From contig NZ_FOFL01000001.1 of NCBI RefSeq assembly GCF_900110945.1, positions 186,001-250,000 of the forward strand: a stretch of 64,000 bases of DNA, in the 5' to 3' direction. Every line of letters begins with the position of its first letter. Position 1 is the first letter of the stretch. Below are positions 45,607 to 53,935 of the stretch, piece after piece. The position numbers and the translations under genes were made by a program. Below the pieces are notes generated by a model. The model saw only the letters and a program-made list of their open reading frames with translations. It was not told the origin of the DNA and searched no databases. Source of the stretch: Devosia sp. YR412. Its GTDB lineage: Bacteria; Pseudomonadota; Alphaproteobacteria; Rhizobiales; Devosiaceae.

Positions 45607-45655
45607 GCGCCCCATTCCAGCCGTTCAGGCCGCATTTTCGATTCCCCAAAAGCTG
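45607..45655 (+). repeat. Diverged 49-nt direct repeat, right copy
   Basis: Starts GCGCCCCATT and ends AAAGCTG, matching the copy at 43,242 at 38 of 49 positions. Confidence 0.6.
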
Positions 45656-46025
45656 ACGTTGGCGACCGACTGTACGAATGGCATAGGCGGGCGGAGAGCA
45701 GCCATGCCGGTAACCGACTGCCCACCACAGCTTCGCGCCAGAAGCGGACCCTTGCCAGCAGTTCGACAGTCCGCCACCTGACAGTGCGCAGTTGTGGTCA
45801 GATCAACATCACCCAGCTGTCGCTCACGATACGGCTGAGGGACTAGGAGAAATCGTTCCAGAACGTACCGAGCTCGTCGAAGAAGGTCTGGAATTGGTCC
45901 GGGTCCCAACTCGTGCGCTCTCCCTTGCGCAGGAGCCAAGCGTTTTGGTTGGCGCACACCAGCTTGGTTTTGTCGGCGCCCTGACCCGACTTACGTACCG
46001 ACACTCTAGGGCCAGGTTGGAGCAG

Positions 46026-46099
46026 GCATCCCACCCATCCCACTCTGGGTCCCACTAGCAGACCTGCTATCCCACCCCGCAGCCCACCGCATCCCACCC
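46026..46099 (-). repeat. Iteron-like array of GTGGGA-type repeats
   Basis: Read on the minus strand, six short units (GGTGGGATGC, GGTGGGCTGC, GGTGGGATAG, AGTGGGACCC, AGTGGGATGG, GGTGGGATGC) occur within 74 bp, upstream of the prophage helix-turn-helix gene. Possible protein-binding array. Confidence 0.5.
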
Positions 46100-46172
46100 T
46101 GCAGCAGCACGCCGGCAGCGCCGCGCCATGACAGGATTTGCCTCGTAGGTCATGGTGACCTGGAGAAGGCAA

Positions 46173-46370
46173 ATGAACAAAGACGATCTGTTCCTAGACC
46201 AGTTGCAGCTGGCCCGCCGCTGGAAGCTGTCGCACCGCACGCTGGAACGATGGCGCTGGCTCGGTGAAGGCCCGAACTACACTAAACTTGGCAAGCGGGT
46301 GGTCTATCGTCTGGTCGATGTCGAACAGTTTGAGGCTGATGGCTTCCACCAGACATCGCCAGCCGATTAG
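46173..46370 (+). CDS. Small helix-turn-helix protein (excisionase/MerR-like)
   Basis: A protein of 65 residues with a winged-helix DNA-binding fold: LDQLQLARRWKLSHRTLERWRWLGEGPNYTKLGKRVVYRLVDVEQFE matches the helix_turn_helix_17/excisionase type found at the start of prophage or island modules. GGAGAAGG precedes the ATG. It is followed 11 bp later by the DUF1376 gene. Confidence 0.8.
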   Translation: MNKDDLFLDQLQLARRWKLSHRTLERWRWLGEGPNYTKLGKRVVYRLVDVEQFEADGFHQTSPAD

Positions 46371-46381
46371 GGGTTGGAGCG

Positions 46382-46978
46382 ATGAGCGAACGGCCCTTTA
46401 TGCAGCTCTACGTCTCCGATTTCGTAGGGGATACCCTGCAGTTGTCGACTGAGCAAATCGGGGCATATTTCCTCATGCTTATCGCGCTTTGGAATGCTGG
46501 TGGCTCTCTGCCAGCAGGCGAAGTGGAGCTTGCGCGGATCTCTCGGATGTCAGTCAAGAAATGGCGGGCGGTGTCGCCCGAACTTCTCACGTTTTTCACT
46601 CTCGATAACGAGATCCTAAGTCACGCGCGACTGTCCAAAGAGCTTCAAAAAGTTGAGGCTAAACGGCTTCTGAGGGCCGCTGCGGGGGCCAGAGGTGGCA
46701 TCGCTACAGCACTGAAAAACAAGAGGACCCCACCGGCATTTGCTGCAGCAAAGCACACAGCCCGGCTACAGCATCTACCAGAACCATATAAGAAAGAAGG
46801 GAAAATTGGATTGGAAGTTGGTGACCTTGTCCAACTTGACCGGTGGGCAGAGGAGGCCCTGTTCACAGCTTGCGAAGCGGTAATGGGCACCCATATTCCT
46901 GACTACCAGCAGGTCAAATCATTCCCTGCTTCGATCGTGGCTGCGGCCAAAAAGCGGCTGTCTGCTACTGCTAAGTGA
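46382..46978 (+). CDS. DUF1376 phage-type protein
   Basis: A protein of 198 residues. The N-terminal FMQLYVSDFVGDTLQLSTEQIGAYFLMLIALWNAGGSLP is the DUF1376 signature, a domain found in phage and prophage replication-region proteins. A Lys/Ala-rich middle follows, then a C-terminal helical segment. Codon and base use are less GC-rich than the chromosome. It belongs with the helix-turn-helix gene upstream. Confidence 0.85.
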   Translation: MSERPFMQLYVSDFVGDTLQLSTEQIGAYFLMLIALWNAGGSLPAGEVELARISRMSVKKWRAVSPELLTFFTLDNEILSHARLSKELQKVEAKRLLRAAAGARGGIATALKNKRTPPAFAAAKHTARLQHLPEPYKKEGKIGLEVGDLVQLDRWAEEALFTACEAVMGTHIPDYQQVKSFPASIVAAAKKRLSATAK

Positions 46979-47201
46979 TGTCAGCAAGCACATCGTGGTG
47001 AGGCCGTCACGTACTCCCCTCCCACAAGCCGCCAGTCTACAGTCCACCCCCTTCGAGGCCGCGCCCATGGGGGGGCGCCACAAACTATAAGACCGGCCCG
47101 GCGCCGCACCCACGTCGGCCTCACGCACAGATTTTTTCCCGTCTATAAAAAACGCGCGCAAAGCCATCGTGCGTCAAATGTGATTGCGGCGAATCTTTGT
47201 G

Positions 47202-47693
47202 ATGATCAATTGTGGGAGCATGGCGAAATCAGCTGCGGACATTATTGGCGAGACTTGCGATCAAGTGGCCGCACTTCCCTGGCGGCAGAGTGCGGATGGC
47301 AAAATTCGCATTCTGCTCATTACTTCACGGACGAATGATAAGTGGATGCTGCCAAAGGGTTGGCGCATGAGTTCTAAAGCCGATTACGAGTCAGCGCTGA
47401 TTGAAGCCCGCGAAGAAGCAGGAATCGATGGCGAAGTATCACAGGTGCCGATCGGCTCGTATCGCTATATCAAGCTGTTTGACGATGGCAGATCCATGCC
47501 TGCGCAGGCCGGGGTCTTTCCAGTTTGTGTTACTTCCCAACGCGAGAAATGGGATGAAAAGCACCAGCGATCTCGACGTTGGGTCCGCCCGAAAAAGGCA
47601 GTTGAACTCGTCTTTGAGCCCGATCTATCACGCTTTTTGACCGACCTGCACGAGGAAGTCTTGCTTCGGTTCGCCGCACCAGGCCAGTTTTAA
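47202..47693 (+). CDS. NUDIX hydrolase
   Basis: A protein of about 163 residues (157 if MAKSAADII is used). The Nudix box is seen as GWRMSSKADYESALIEAREEAGI, with the REEAG metal-binding core preceded by the usual Gly. The layout ALPWRQSADGKIRILLITSRTNDKWMLPKGW resembles diphosphoinositol polyphosphate or diadenosine polyphosphate hydrolases. Substrate is not known. It lies among the prophage genes on the same strand but is not a usual phage component, so it is probably a passenger. Start choice is uncertain. Confidence 0.82.
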   Translation: MINCGSMAKSAADIIGETCDQVAALPWRQSADGKIRILLITSRTNDKWMLPKGWRMSSKADYESALIEAREEAGIDGEVSQVPIGSYRYIKLFDDGRSMPAQAGVFPVCVTSQREKWDEKHQRSRRWVRPKKAVELVFEPDLSRFLTDLHEEVLLRFAAPGQF

Positions 47694-47793
47694 GCTAGTC
47701 ACCTGATTAGTCGGTTCTAGAGCGAAGCGGCGCGCAAGTCTGCGCATTAATGTCGGCAGGACAATGATTTAGCCTGCGTGGTAGATTCCGCGC

Positions 47794-49077
47794 ATGACCA
47801 AAATACAGACATCAGTGCAGGAATGGCCGGCCGATCGCGTTGAACGCCGCGAGGTGATCGAGTAGGTTCCTTATGCTCGAAATGCGCGCACCCATTCTGC
47901 CGGCCAAGTCGACAAGATCGCTGCGTCAATCCGGGAATGGGGCTGGACCAATCCGGTGCTTGTCGACGAATATGGTGGCATCATTGCCGGCCATGGTCGC
48001 GTACTGGCCGCACAAAAGCTTGGTATTGCCGAGGTTCCGGTCATGGTTGCGGCTGGCTGGACCGAGGCGCAGCGCCGGGCCTATGTGCTCGCCGACAATC
48101 GGCTGGCGCTGGATGCCGGCTGGGATGAGGACATGCTCCGCACTGAACTGGCCGATCTCGGCGAGCTAGGGTTTGATCTGCCGCTGACTGGCTTCTCAGC
48201 CGTGGAGCTTGGCAAGCTCCTGCCCAACATTAGCGAGGGCGATGCCGAGTTCCTACCAGCTGTGCCCGAACATGCAGTCAGTCGGCTCGGTGACCTTTGG
48301 ATCCTTGGCGATCATCGGATCATCTGCGGCGATAGTACCGATGCGGCCGTCGTTGCCGAACTCCTCGCCGGAGCGAAGCCGCACCTGATGGTTACCGACC
48401 CGCCATATGGCGTGGACTACGATCCGGAGTGGCGGGCAAGGGCTGAGGTCTCTAGCAGCGATCGCCTTGGCAAGGTTGAGAATGATCATCGTGCCGATTG
48501 GCGCGAGGCCTGGGCTCTGTTCCCGGGGGAGGTGGCCTATGTCTGGCATGCCGGCATTTATGCGATCAACGTTGCCGAGAGCCTCCAGTCCACCGGCTTC
48601 TCTCTGCGATCACAGATCATCTGGGCCAAGCCGCGGCTGGTGCTGAGCCGGGGACATTACCATTGGCAACACGAGCCCTGCTGGTATGCCGTACGCGAAG
48701 GCGGGCAGGGGCACTGGCAAGGGTTGCGAGATCAAACCATCATCTGGGCTATCGACGGTGCGTCAGAAGATCAGGATACCAGGCATTCAACACAGAAGCC
48801 CGTCGAGTGCATGCGACGGCCAATGCGGAACAACAGCAAGGCAGGTGACACTGTGTACGAGCCGTTCTCAGGGTCGGGTACGACGATCATCGCTGCCGAG
48901 ATCGAGAAGCGGCGGTGCTTGGCTGTGGAACTATCGCCCGAATACGTTGATCTCGCGGTCTTGCGCTGGCAGGCGTTCACCGGAAACCTAGCCACTCTGG
49001 ACGGCGAAGGCAGCTTCCTCGATGTGCAGCAGAAGCGCAATTTAGCCACAAGCTCGCTCGTTGAAGTCGCATCATGA
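47794..49077 (+). pseudogene. ParB-domain DNA methyltransferase of phage type, broken by an in-frame TAG
   Basis: The frame starts MTKIQTSVQEWPADRVERRE at 47,794, meets TAG at 47,863-47,865 (codon 24, after VIE) and continues in the same frame with VPYARNARTHSAGQVDKIAA to 49,077. The residues after the stop are normal ParB-like sequence, so a Tyr codon probably mutated. The ParB-like nuclease/DNA-binding part (NPVLVDEYGGIIAGHGRVLAA) is followed by a beta-class N-methyltransferase with TDPPYGVDYD and PFSGSGTTIIAAE. A restart at the GTG at 47,956 could give a 373-residue protein lacking the first ParB strand. Activity is doubtful. Confidence 0.78.
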
Positions 49078-49505
49078 CCACTCGTGGGCGGCCGAGGTAT
49101 GAGCCAGCGGAAAAGGATCGACGTGTCGTTGAGATGATGGCTGGCTGGGCCATTCCCGAAACCAGCATCGCCAAGGTATTGGCTATCGATCCAAAAACTC
49201 TGCGCAAGCACTTTGCGGAAGAGCTCACTGTGGGGCATGCCAAGCTCGAGGCGCAGCTTGCTCAGAACCTGCTTCGTATCGCCCAAGGTCAGGACCGGCA
49301 TGCGCTGATTGCTACCATCTTCGCTCTTAAGGCTCGCTTCGGCTGGATAGAACAGCAGCCTCCGGGGCGTGAGCAACCTCTGGGGAAGAAAGAAGCCATG
49401 CTGAATGCCGCGCAACGTGCGGCGAGCGGCAATTCGAAGTTTGCACCACCTCGACCGCCGCCCTACTACCGCGCCGGCAGAGCGTCAGATGATGAGCTGA
49501 ATTGA
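49074..49505 (+). CDS. Phage-type helix-turn-helix protein, small-terminase-like
   Basis: A protein of 143 residues whose ATG overlaps the methyltransferase stop (ATGA). An N-terminal helix-turn-helix (DRRVVEMMAGWAIPETSIAKVLAIDPKTLRKHF) resembles small terminase or homeodomain-like phage proteins. The C-terminal part is Pro-rich and low in complexity. No large terminase follows, so the module is cut off here. Confidence 0.62.
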   Translation: MTTRGRPRYEPAEKDRRVVEMMAGWAIPETSIAKVLAIDPKTLRKHFAEELTVGHAKLEAQLAQNLLRIAQGQDRHALIATIFALKARFGWIEQQPPGREQPLGKKEAMLNAAQRAASGNSKFAPPRPPPYYRAGRASDDELN

Positions 49506-49618
49506 ACAAAGGAGTGCCAGGGTCGCGTTCCGTCGCGCCTAGCGGCAGCTTCCGCCCCCCAGCGGTCGTAAATTTATGGGTAGCAATGTGCCGAGCGATA
49601 GCGGCACGAGCCAAACTC

Positions 49619-49628
49619 TGATATATCA
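49619..49628. promoter_or_regulatory. Candidate GntR operator TGATATATCA
   Basis: A perfect 10-bp palindrome 19 bp before the GntR start codon. It differs at one position from the site TGATATTTCA in the divergent promoter region at 55,595, making it a likely autoregulatory site. Confidence 0.6.
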
Positions 49629-49647
49629 AGCGGACGAGGGGCCGCCG

Positions 49648-50370
49648 ATGTCGGATATTTCTGAGAACCGATTGGATCCGCTTGATCCAGGATTGATGAT
49701 CAGCTTGCGCGATCACGTGCATCGTGCGCTGCGCATGGCCATCATTTCGGGGCGCTACCCGAACCAAACCAAGCTGAATGAACGCCAGCTGGCTGAAGAG
49801 CTGGGGGTGAGCACCACGCCGCTGAAGGAGGCCATTCGGCAGCTTGAGGCGGAGGGCCTGCTCAAGACGCTGCCGCGGCGCGGGGTGATCGTGCTCTACG
49901 GCAGGACCTGGGCGGAAGAAATGATCCTGGCGCGCGCCGCACTGGAGTCCATGATTGCCCATTTGGCAGCACGACGGGTTGATGATGCCGGGCGCACAGC
50001 TTTACGTCAGATCATGGTGTCGATGGCAGTGGCATCGGATGGAATAGACCCCGATCCCCTGATCGCCTTCAACGAGCAGTTCCACGAGCAAATCCATAGG
50101 ACGTCGGAATGCCTTTATCTGGGCAAGCTGATCGAGCGGCAGCGCTTCTACGATGCCAGCACACGCCGCATCATTCATTCGGATCCGCAGGAAAAAGCTC
50201 AGGCCCTGGCCGAGCACACCGCCATTGGCGAAGCTATCATCGCCCACGATATCGATGGCGCCGAACGGGCCATGCGCGACCACGTGGTGCGCTCGGGCGA
50301 AAACTACATCAGGCTGGTGTTCGGCAACAGCGACAGCCCGAGTTCGTCGCTACACGCCGTCGCGGAGTAG
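49648..50370 (+). CDS. GntR-family regulator with FCD domain
   Basis: A protein of 240 residues. The winged helix (about 20-80: HRALRMAIISGRYPNQTKLNERQLAEELGVSTTPLKEAIRQLEAEGLL) is followed by an all-helical FCD effector domain with probable metal-binding His/Asp residues. FCD regulators commonly respond to sugar acids or carboxylates and repress catabolic genes. It lies next to the transporter/catabolic cluster it probably controls, tail to tail with the last ABC gene (21-bp overlap). MSDISEN was chosen because GAGGGG lies just before it. Confidence 0.9.
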   Translation: MSDISENRLDPLDPGLMISLRDHVHRALRMAIISGRYPNQTKLNERQLAEELGVSTTPLKEAIRQLEAEGLLKTLPRRGVIVLYGRTWAEEMILARAALESMIAHLAARRVDDAGRTALRQIMVSMAVASDGIDPDPLIAFNEQFHEQIHRTSECLYLGKLIERQRFYDASTRRIIHSDPQEKAQALAEHTAIGEAIIAHDIDGAERAMRDHVVRSGENYIRLVFGNSDSPSSSLHAVAE

Positions 50371-51090
50371 CTTTGTATAGTCATTCTCTACCGCGCCGGC
50401 GATCAGCCGATCGCGGTCGGTGACTTCGACGAACCGGCCCTCGCGCATCACGGCAATGTCGCTGCACATATGGGCAATGACGGCCATGTCGTGGCTAACC
50501 AGGAGATAGGTCAGTCCATTCTCGCGCTGCAGCGTCTTAAGCAGGTTGAGGATTTCGGCCTGCACCGAGACGTCCAGCGCCGAGGTTGGTTCGTCAAGCA
50601 GCAGCAGGCTAGGCGACAGGATCAATGCCCTGGCGATAGCGACGCGCTGGCGCTGGCCACCGGAAAGCTGATGCGGATAGCGATAGCGGAAGCGCTGCGG
50701 CAGGCCCACCTGCTCAAGCACTTCGGCGACGCGCCGGTCACGGTCGCCCAGCCCGTGGATCTCCAGCGGTTCGAGCAGCGTGCGTTCGACCGTATGGCGC
50801 GGGTGCAGTGATCCATAGGGGTCTTGGAACACCATCTGTACCTGAGCGCGTTGCTTGAGCGTGCGCTTGCCGGTGACGGGTTTACCGTCGATGGTGATTT
50901 CGCCCGTCCAGTTGCCGACGCGGCCGGCAATGGCGCCCATCGCGGTAGACTTGCCGCAGCCGCTTTCGCCGACCAGGCCAAAGGTCGAGCCGGCGGGAAT
51001 GACGAAGGAAATGCCGTCCACGGCGCGGAAGGCCGCAGGGTCTTCGCCGAAAGTCACGACGAGGTCTTTGACGGTTACGGCAGCGGTCAT
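50350..51090 (-). CDS. Dipeptide/oligopeptide-type ABC transporter ATPase (DppF-like)
   Basis: A 246-residue ATPase. Walker A is GESGCGKST, the signature LSGGQRQRVAIARAL, Walker B LLLLDEPTSALDVS, H-loop VSHDMAVI. It lacks the C-terminal oligopeptide cap of many OppF proteins, hence its short length. It overlaps the DppD-like gene by 4 bp (ATGA). It is the last of five transporter genes. Confidence 0.93.
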   Translation of the reverse strand: MTAAVTVKDLVVTFGEDPAAFRAVDGISFVIPAGSTFGLVGESGCGKSTAMGAIAGRVGNWTGEITIDGKPVTGKRTLKQRAQVQMVFQDPYGSLHPRHTVERTLLEPLEIHGLGDRDRRVAEVLEQVGLPQRFRYRYPHQLSGGQRQRVAIARALILSPSLLLLDEPTSALDVSVQAEILNLLKTLQRENGLTYLLVSHDMAVIAHMCSDIAVMREGRFVEVTDRDRLIAGAVENDYTKLLRDGV

Positions 51091-51941
51091 GGGCGGCGCT
51101 CCAGCCAGGCGGGGTCGCGCTTGAGTACGTCGAGCATGTCGCGCGGCGCATCCATGCGCGGCAGGGCATGCAGCAGACCCTGGGTATAGGGATGGGTGGC
51201 GGAATCGAGGTCGGCAGCCTTGATGGTCTCGACGATCTGACCCGAATACATGATCAGCGCGCGATCGCAGAAGCGGCGCACCATGTTGAGATCGTGGGAA
51301 ATGAACATCAACCCGATGCCACGCGAAACGATCAATTCATCGAGCAGGTCGAGGATCTGGGCGCGGACCGAAACGTCGAGCGCCGAAGTGGGCTCGTCGG
51401 CAATAATCAGGGTGGGCGAGGCCACCAGCATCATGGCGATCATGATGCGCTGGCCCATGCCGCCGGAGACTTCATGCGGATAGAGCGCATAGACGCGCTT
51501 AGGATCACGGATGCGCACCTGTTCCAGCATGGAGAGCGCCCGTTCAAGGGCGGCCGACTTGCTCTCGCGCAGGTGCAGGCGCGCCATTTCCGTGATCTGG
51601 TCGCCGACGCTCATCACCGGATTGAGCGAATATTTGGGGTCCTGCAGGATCATGCCGATGCGGCGGCCGCGCACAGTCTGCATCTGCTTTTCGCTGGCGC
51701 GCAACAGATCGACGTCCTCGAACTGCAGCCTGTCGGCGAGAATGGAGGCGCTGGGCCCGAGCAGGCGCATGATGGCGCGACCGGTCATCGACTTGCCCGA
51801 GCCCGATTCGCCGATGACGCCGACCTTTTCACGGCCCACGGTGAAGGAGACACCACGCACGGCCTGGATCGGGCCCGCCAGCGTATTGAACTGCACGCGC
51901 AGGTTCTCGGCGGTCAGCAGGGGAGCGGTCTGGTCATGCAT
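51087..51941 (-). CDS. Dipeptide/oligopeptide-type ABC transporter ATPase (DppD-like)
   Basis: A 284-residue ATPase with Walker A GESGSGKSM, signature VSGGMGQRIMIAMML, Walker B LIIADEPTSALDVS and H-loop ISHDLNMV. The C-terminal THPYTQGLLHALPRMD is the oligo/dipeptide-transporter extension. The Met in MHDQTAPLL overlaps the permease end by 8 bp and is the best start. It forms a heterodimer with the DppF-like subunit downstream. Confidence 0.93.
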   Translation of the reverse strand: MHDQTAPLLTAENLRVQFNTLAGPIQAVRGVSFTVGREKVGVIGESGSGKSMTGRAIMRLLGPSASILADRLQFEDVDLLRASEKQMQTVRGRRIGMILQDPKYSLNPVMSVGDQITEMARLHLRESKSAALERALSMLEQVRIRDPKRVYALYPHEVSGGMGQRIMIAMMLVASPTLIIADEPTSALDVSVRAQILDLLDELIVSRGIGLMFISHDLNMVRRFCDRALIMYSGQIVETIKAADLDSATHPYTQGLLHALPRMDAPRDMLDVLKRDPAWLERRP

Positions 51942-52854
51942 TGCGGGGATCCAGAATGTCGCGCAGGCCGTCGCCAAGCAGGTTGAAGGCAAGGCTGACC
52001 ACGAGGATGGCCAGGCCCGGGACGGTGGTCAGCCACCAGGCGTCGAGCAGATACTGCCGCCCCGAGGCGGCCATCTGGCCCCATTCGGCGGTCGGTGGCT
52101 GTACGCCCAGGCCAAGGAAGCCGAGGCCGGCCGCAGTCAGGATGATGCTGGCCATGTTGAGCGTCAGGCGTACGACGATGGATGGCGCGCAGATGGGAAC
52201 AATATGCCGCCACAGGATGCGCGGGAGTTTTGCGCCCTGCAGTTCAGCTGCGGTGACATAGTCGGCGTGGCGCACGGTCATGGTCTCGGCTCGGGCGAGG
52301 CGGGCAATCGGCGGCCAGACGGTCAGGGCGATGGCGATGACTGCATTCTCGATGCCGGGGCCAAGCGCCGCCGAAAAGGCCAGCGCCAAAACGAGGCCGG
52401 GAAAGGCGAGGAAGATGTCGGTGATGCGCATTAATACGATATCGACCCAGCCGCCGAGATAGCCCGCCGTGGCGCCGACGATAAAGCCGATCGGAGCGAC
52501 GATTACTGTGACCAGCAGCGTCGTATAGAGCGTGGTGCGCGCGCCGAACAGGATGCGCGAATAGACATCGCGGCCATAGACATCGGTGCCGAACCAATGT
52601 GTGCCGGACGGCTCCTGCAAGGCCTGCGACAGGTTCTGGGCATTGGGACTGTAGGGCGCGAGCAGCGGCGCGAAGACCGCAACGAGCACCAGCAACAGGA
52701 TGACCACCGCGCCACCGAAGGCCAGGGGATTGCCCAGCAGCGATAGCCAGAAGCGATAGGCCCGACCCAAGCGAGCCTGGCGTGCCGAGGTGACGTCGTC
52801 GCTGACCAGCCAGTCATGCAGGCTCAGTCGCTGTGCGGAGAGTTCAGTCGTCAT
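51934..52854 (-). CDS. Dipeptide-type ABC transporter permease (DppC-like)
   Basis: A 306-residue membrane subunit, starting MTTELSAQRLSLHDWLVSDD. It has an N-terminal membrane anchor, the OppC-type loop HWFGTDVYGRDVYSRILFGART, and the EAA-type coupling loop VTAAELQGAKLPRILWRHIVP. The start shares a base with the stop of the DppB-like gene (TGATG). A longer upstream frame runs through that gene and is not real. Confidence 0.92.
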   Translation of the reverse strand: MTTELSAQRLSLHDWLVSDDVTSARQARLGRAYRFWLSLLGNPLAFGGAVVILLLVLVAVFAPLLAPYSPNAQNLSQALQEPSGTHWFGTDVYGRDVYSRILFGARTTLYTTLLVTVIVAPIGFIVGATAGYLGGWVDIVLMRITDIFLAFPGLVLALAFSAALGPGIENAVIAIALTVWPPIARLARAETMTVRHADYVTAAELQGAKLPRILWRHIVPICAPSIVVRLTLNMASIILTAAGLGFLGLGVQPPTAEWGQMAASGRQYLLDAWWLTTVPGLAILVVSLAFNLLGDGLRDILDPRNA

Positions 52855-53900
52855 CAGCGGGTCCTCGGATCGACGAAGCGATACACGACGTCGGACAGCA
52901 GGTTGATCGCAATGGAAATGAGCCCGATGACCAGCACCGCGCCGAGCACGGCATTCATGTCGGCATAGAGCAGGGCAGTGGTCAGGTACTGGCCGAGGCC
53001 CGGCCAGGAATAGACGGTCTCGATCAGCACCGTGCCTTCGAGCAGGCCGCAAAAGGCCAGGGTCACGATGGTCAGTAGCTGGACGCGAATGTTGCGGAAG
53101 GCGTGGCCCCAGACCACTGTGCGCTTGGGCAGGCCCTTGGCGCGCGCGGTAAGGACATATTCCTGGCCGAGCTGTTCGAGCATGAAGGAGCGGCTCATGC
53201 GGCTGATATAGGCCATGGAGGCATAGCCCAGGATCAGCGCAGGCGTGATCAGGTGGTGCAGGGCGCTCCAGAACACTTCCCATTCACCGGCCAAAATGGA
53301 GTCGAGCAGCAGCGAGCGCGTGGGGCCTTCGACGAGACCCTCATTGTAGATATCGATGCGGCCGCCGCCGGGAATCCAGCCTAGGCGCGCATAGAAGGCC
53401 AGCAGCACCAGCGTGCCGAGCCAGAAGATCGGGGTGGAATAGCCGACCAGTCCGACGACGCGAGCGATCTGGTCGATCCATTTACCCCTGTGCACGGCGG
53501 CTACAATGCCAAGAGGAATGCCAAGGCCCGCGCCGATGATGATGGCAAGGCCGGCCAGTTCGACGGTCGCAGGGATGACGCGCGCCAGATCAAGGATGAC
53601 GGGGTTTTTGGTGAGGTGCGATTGGCCGAAATTGAGCGTCACCACATCGCGCAGATGGTTGAAGAACTGCACATAGATCGGCTGGTCGAGGCCCATCATG
53701 GCATAGACGCGCTGATAGGTTTCCTGGTCGGCCTGATCGCCGATGACGGCGATGACCGGGTCGGCCGGAACGAGCCGGCCGACCACGAAGGTAATAACAA
53801 GCAGACCGAACAGGGTCGTGGCGATTATGGCCAATGACGCGGCGAGCTTCCGGGAGGCAGAAGCGAGCCCCGCCATCGGACTGGATTGGAGAGTCGACAT
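52854..53900 (-). CDS. Dipeptide-type ABC transporter permease (DppB-like)
   Basis: A 348-residue membrane subunit with about six helices. The N-terminal helix LAIIATTLFGLLVITFVVGRLVPADPV, the loop GLDQPIYVQFFNHLRDVVTLNFGQS, and the EAA loop YVLTARAKGLPKRTVVWGHAFRN are all typical of DppB/OppB. It follows the binding-protein gene by 35 bp. Confidence 0.92.
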   Translation of the reverse strand: MSTLQSSPMAGLASASRKLAASLAIIATTLFGLLVITFVVGRLVPADPVIAVIGDQADQETYQRVYAMMGLDQPIYVQFFNHLRDVVTLNFGQSHLTKNPVILDLARVIPATVELAGLAIIIGAGLGIPLGIVAAVHRGKWIDQIARVVGLVGYSTPIFWLGTLVLLAFYARLGWIPGGGRIDIYNEGLVEGPTRSLLLDSILAGEWEVFWSALHHLITPALILGYASMAYISRMSRSFMLEQLGQEYVLTARAKGLPKRTVVWGHAFRNIRVQLLTIVTLAFCGLLEGTVLIETVYSWPGLGQYLTTALLYADMNAVLGAVLVIGLISIAINLLSDVVYRFVDPRTR

Positions 53901-53935
53901 CGCTTTACCCTGCTCGGTCTGAAGTTATGGGCACC

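Larger units (their letters stand above)
45442..46172. other. 731-bp region without a supported gene; repeat copy and iteron-like array
   Basis: The left part holds the second copy of the 49-nt repeat. The right part holds an array of TGGGA-type repeats before the prophage helix-turn-helix gene. Two overlapping frames near 45,800-46,170 on opposite strands lack ribosome sites and recognisable domains. Gene remnants cannot be excluded. Confidence 0.5.

Noticed and set aside
45843..46172. Possible 109-residue minus-strand protein
   Set aside because: Its middle is the translated GTGGGA repeat array and the rest has no recognisable domain; a decayed gene cannot be excluded.
41046..49505. Search for a second copy of the tRNA-Ser 3' end as attR
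   Set aside because: No direct repeat of the T-arm and acceptor end was seen downstream, so island boundaries remain unproven.
51934..53283. Longer DppC-like protein of 449 residues
   Set aside because: The first 143 residues lie out of frame within the DppB-like gene and are Arg/His/Pro-rich; the real start is at 52,854.
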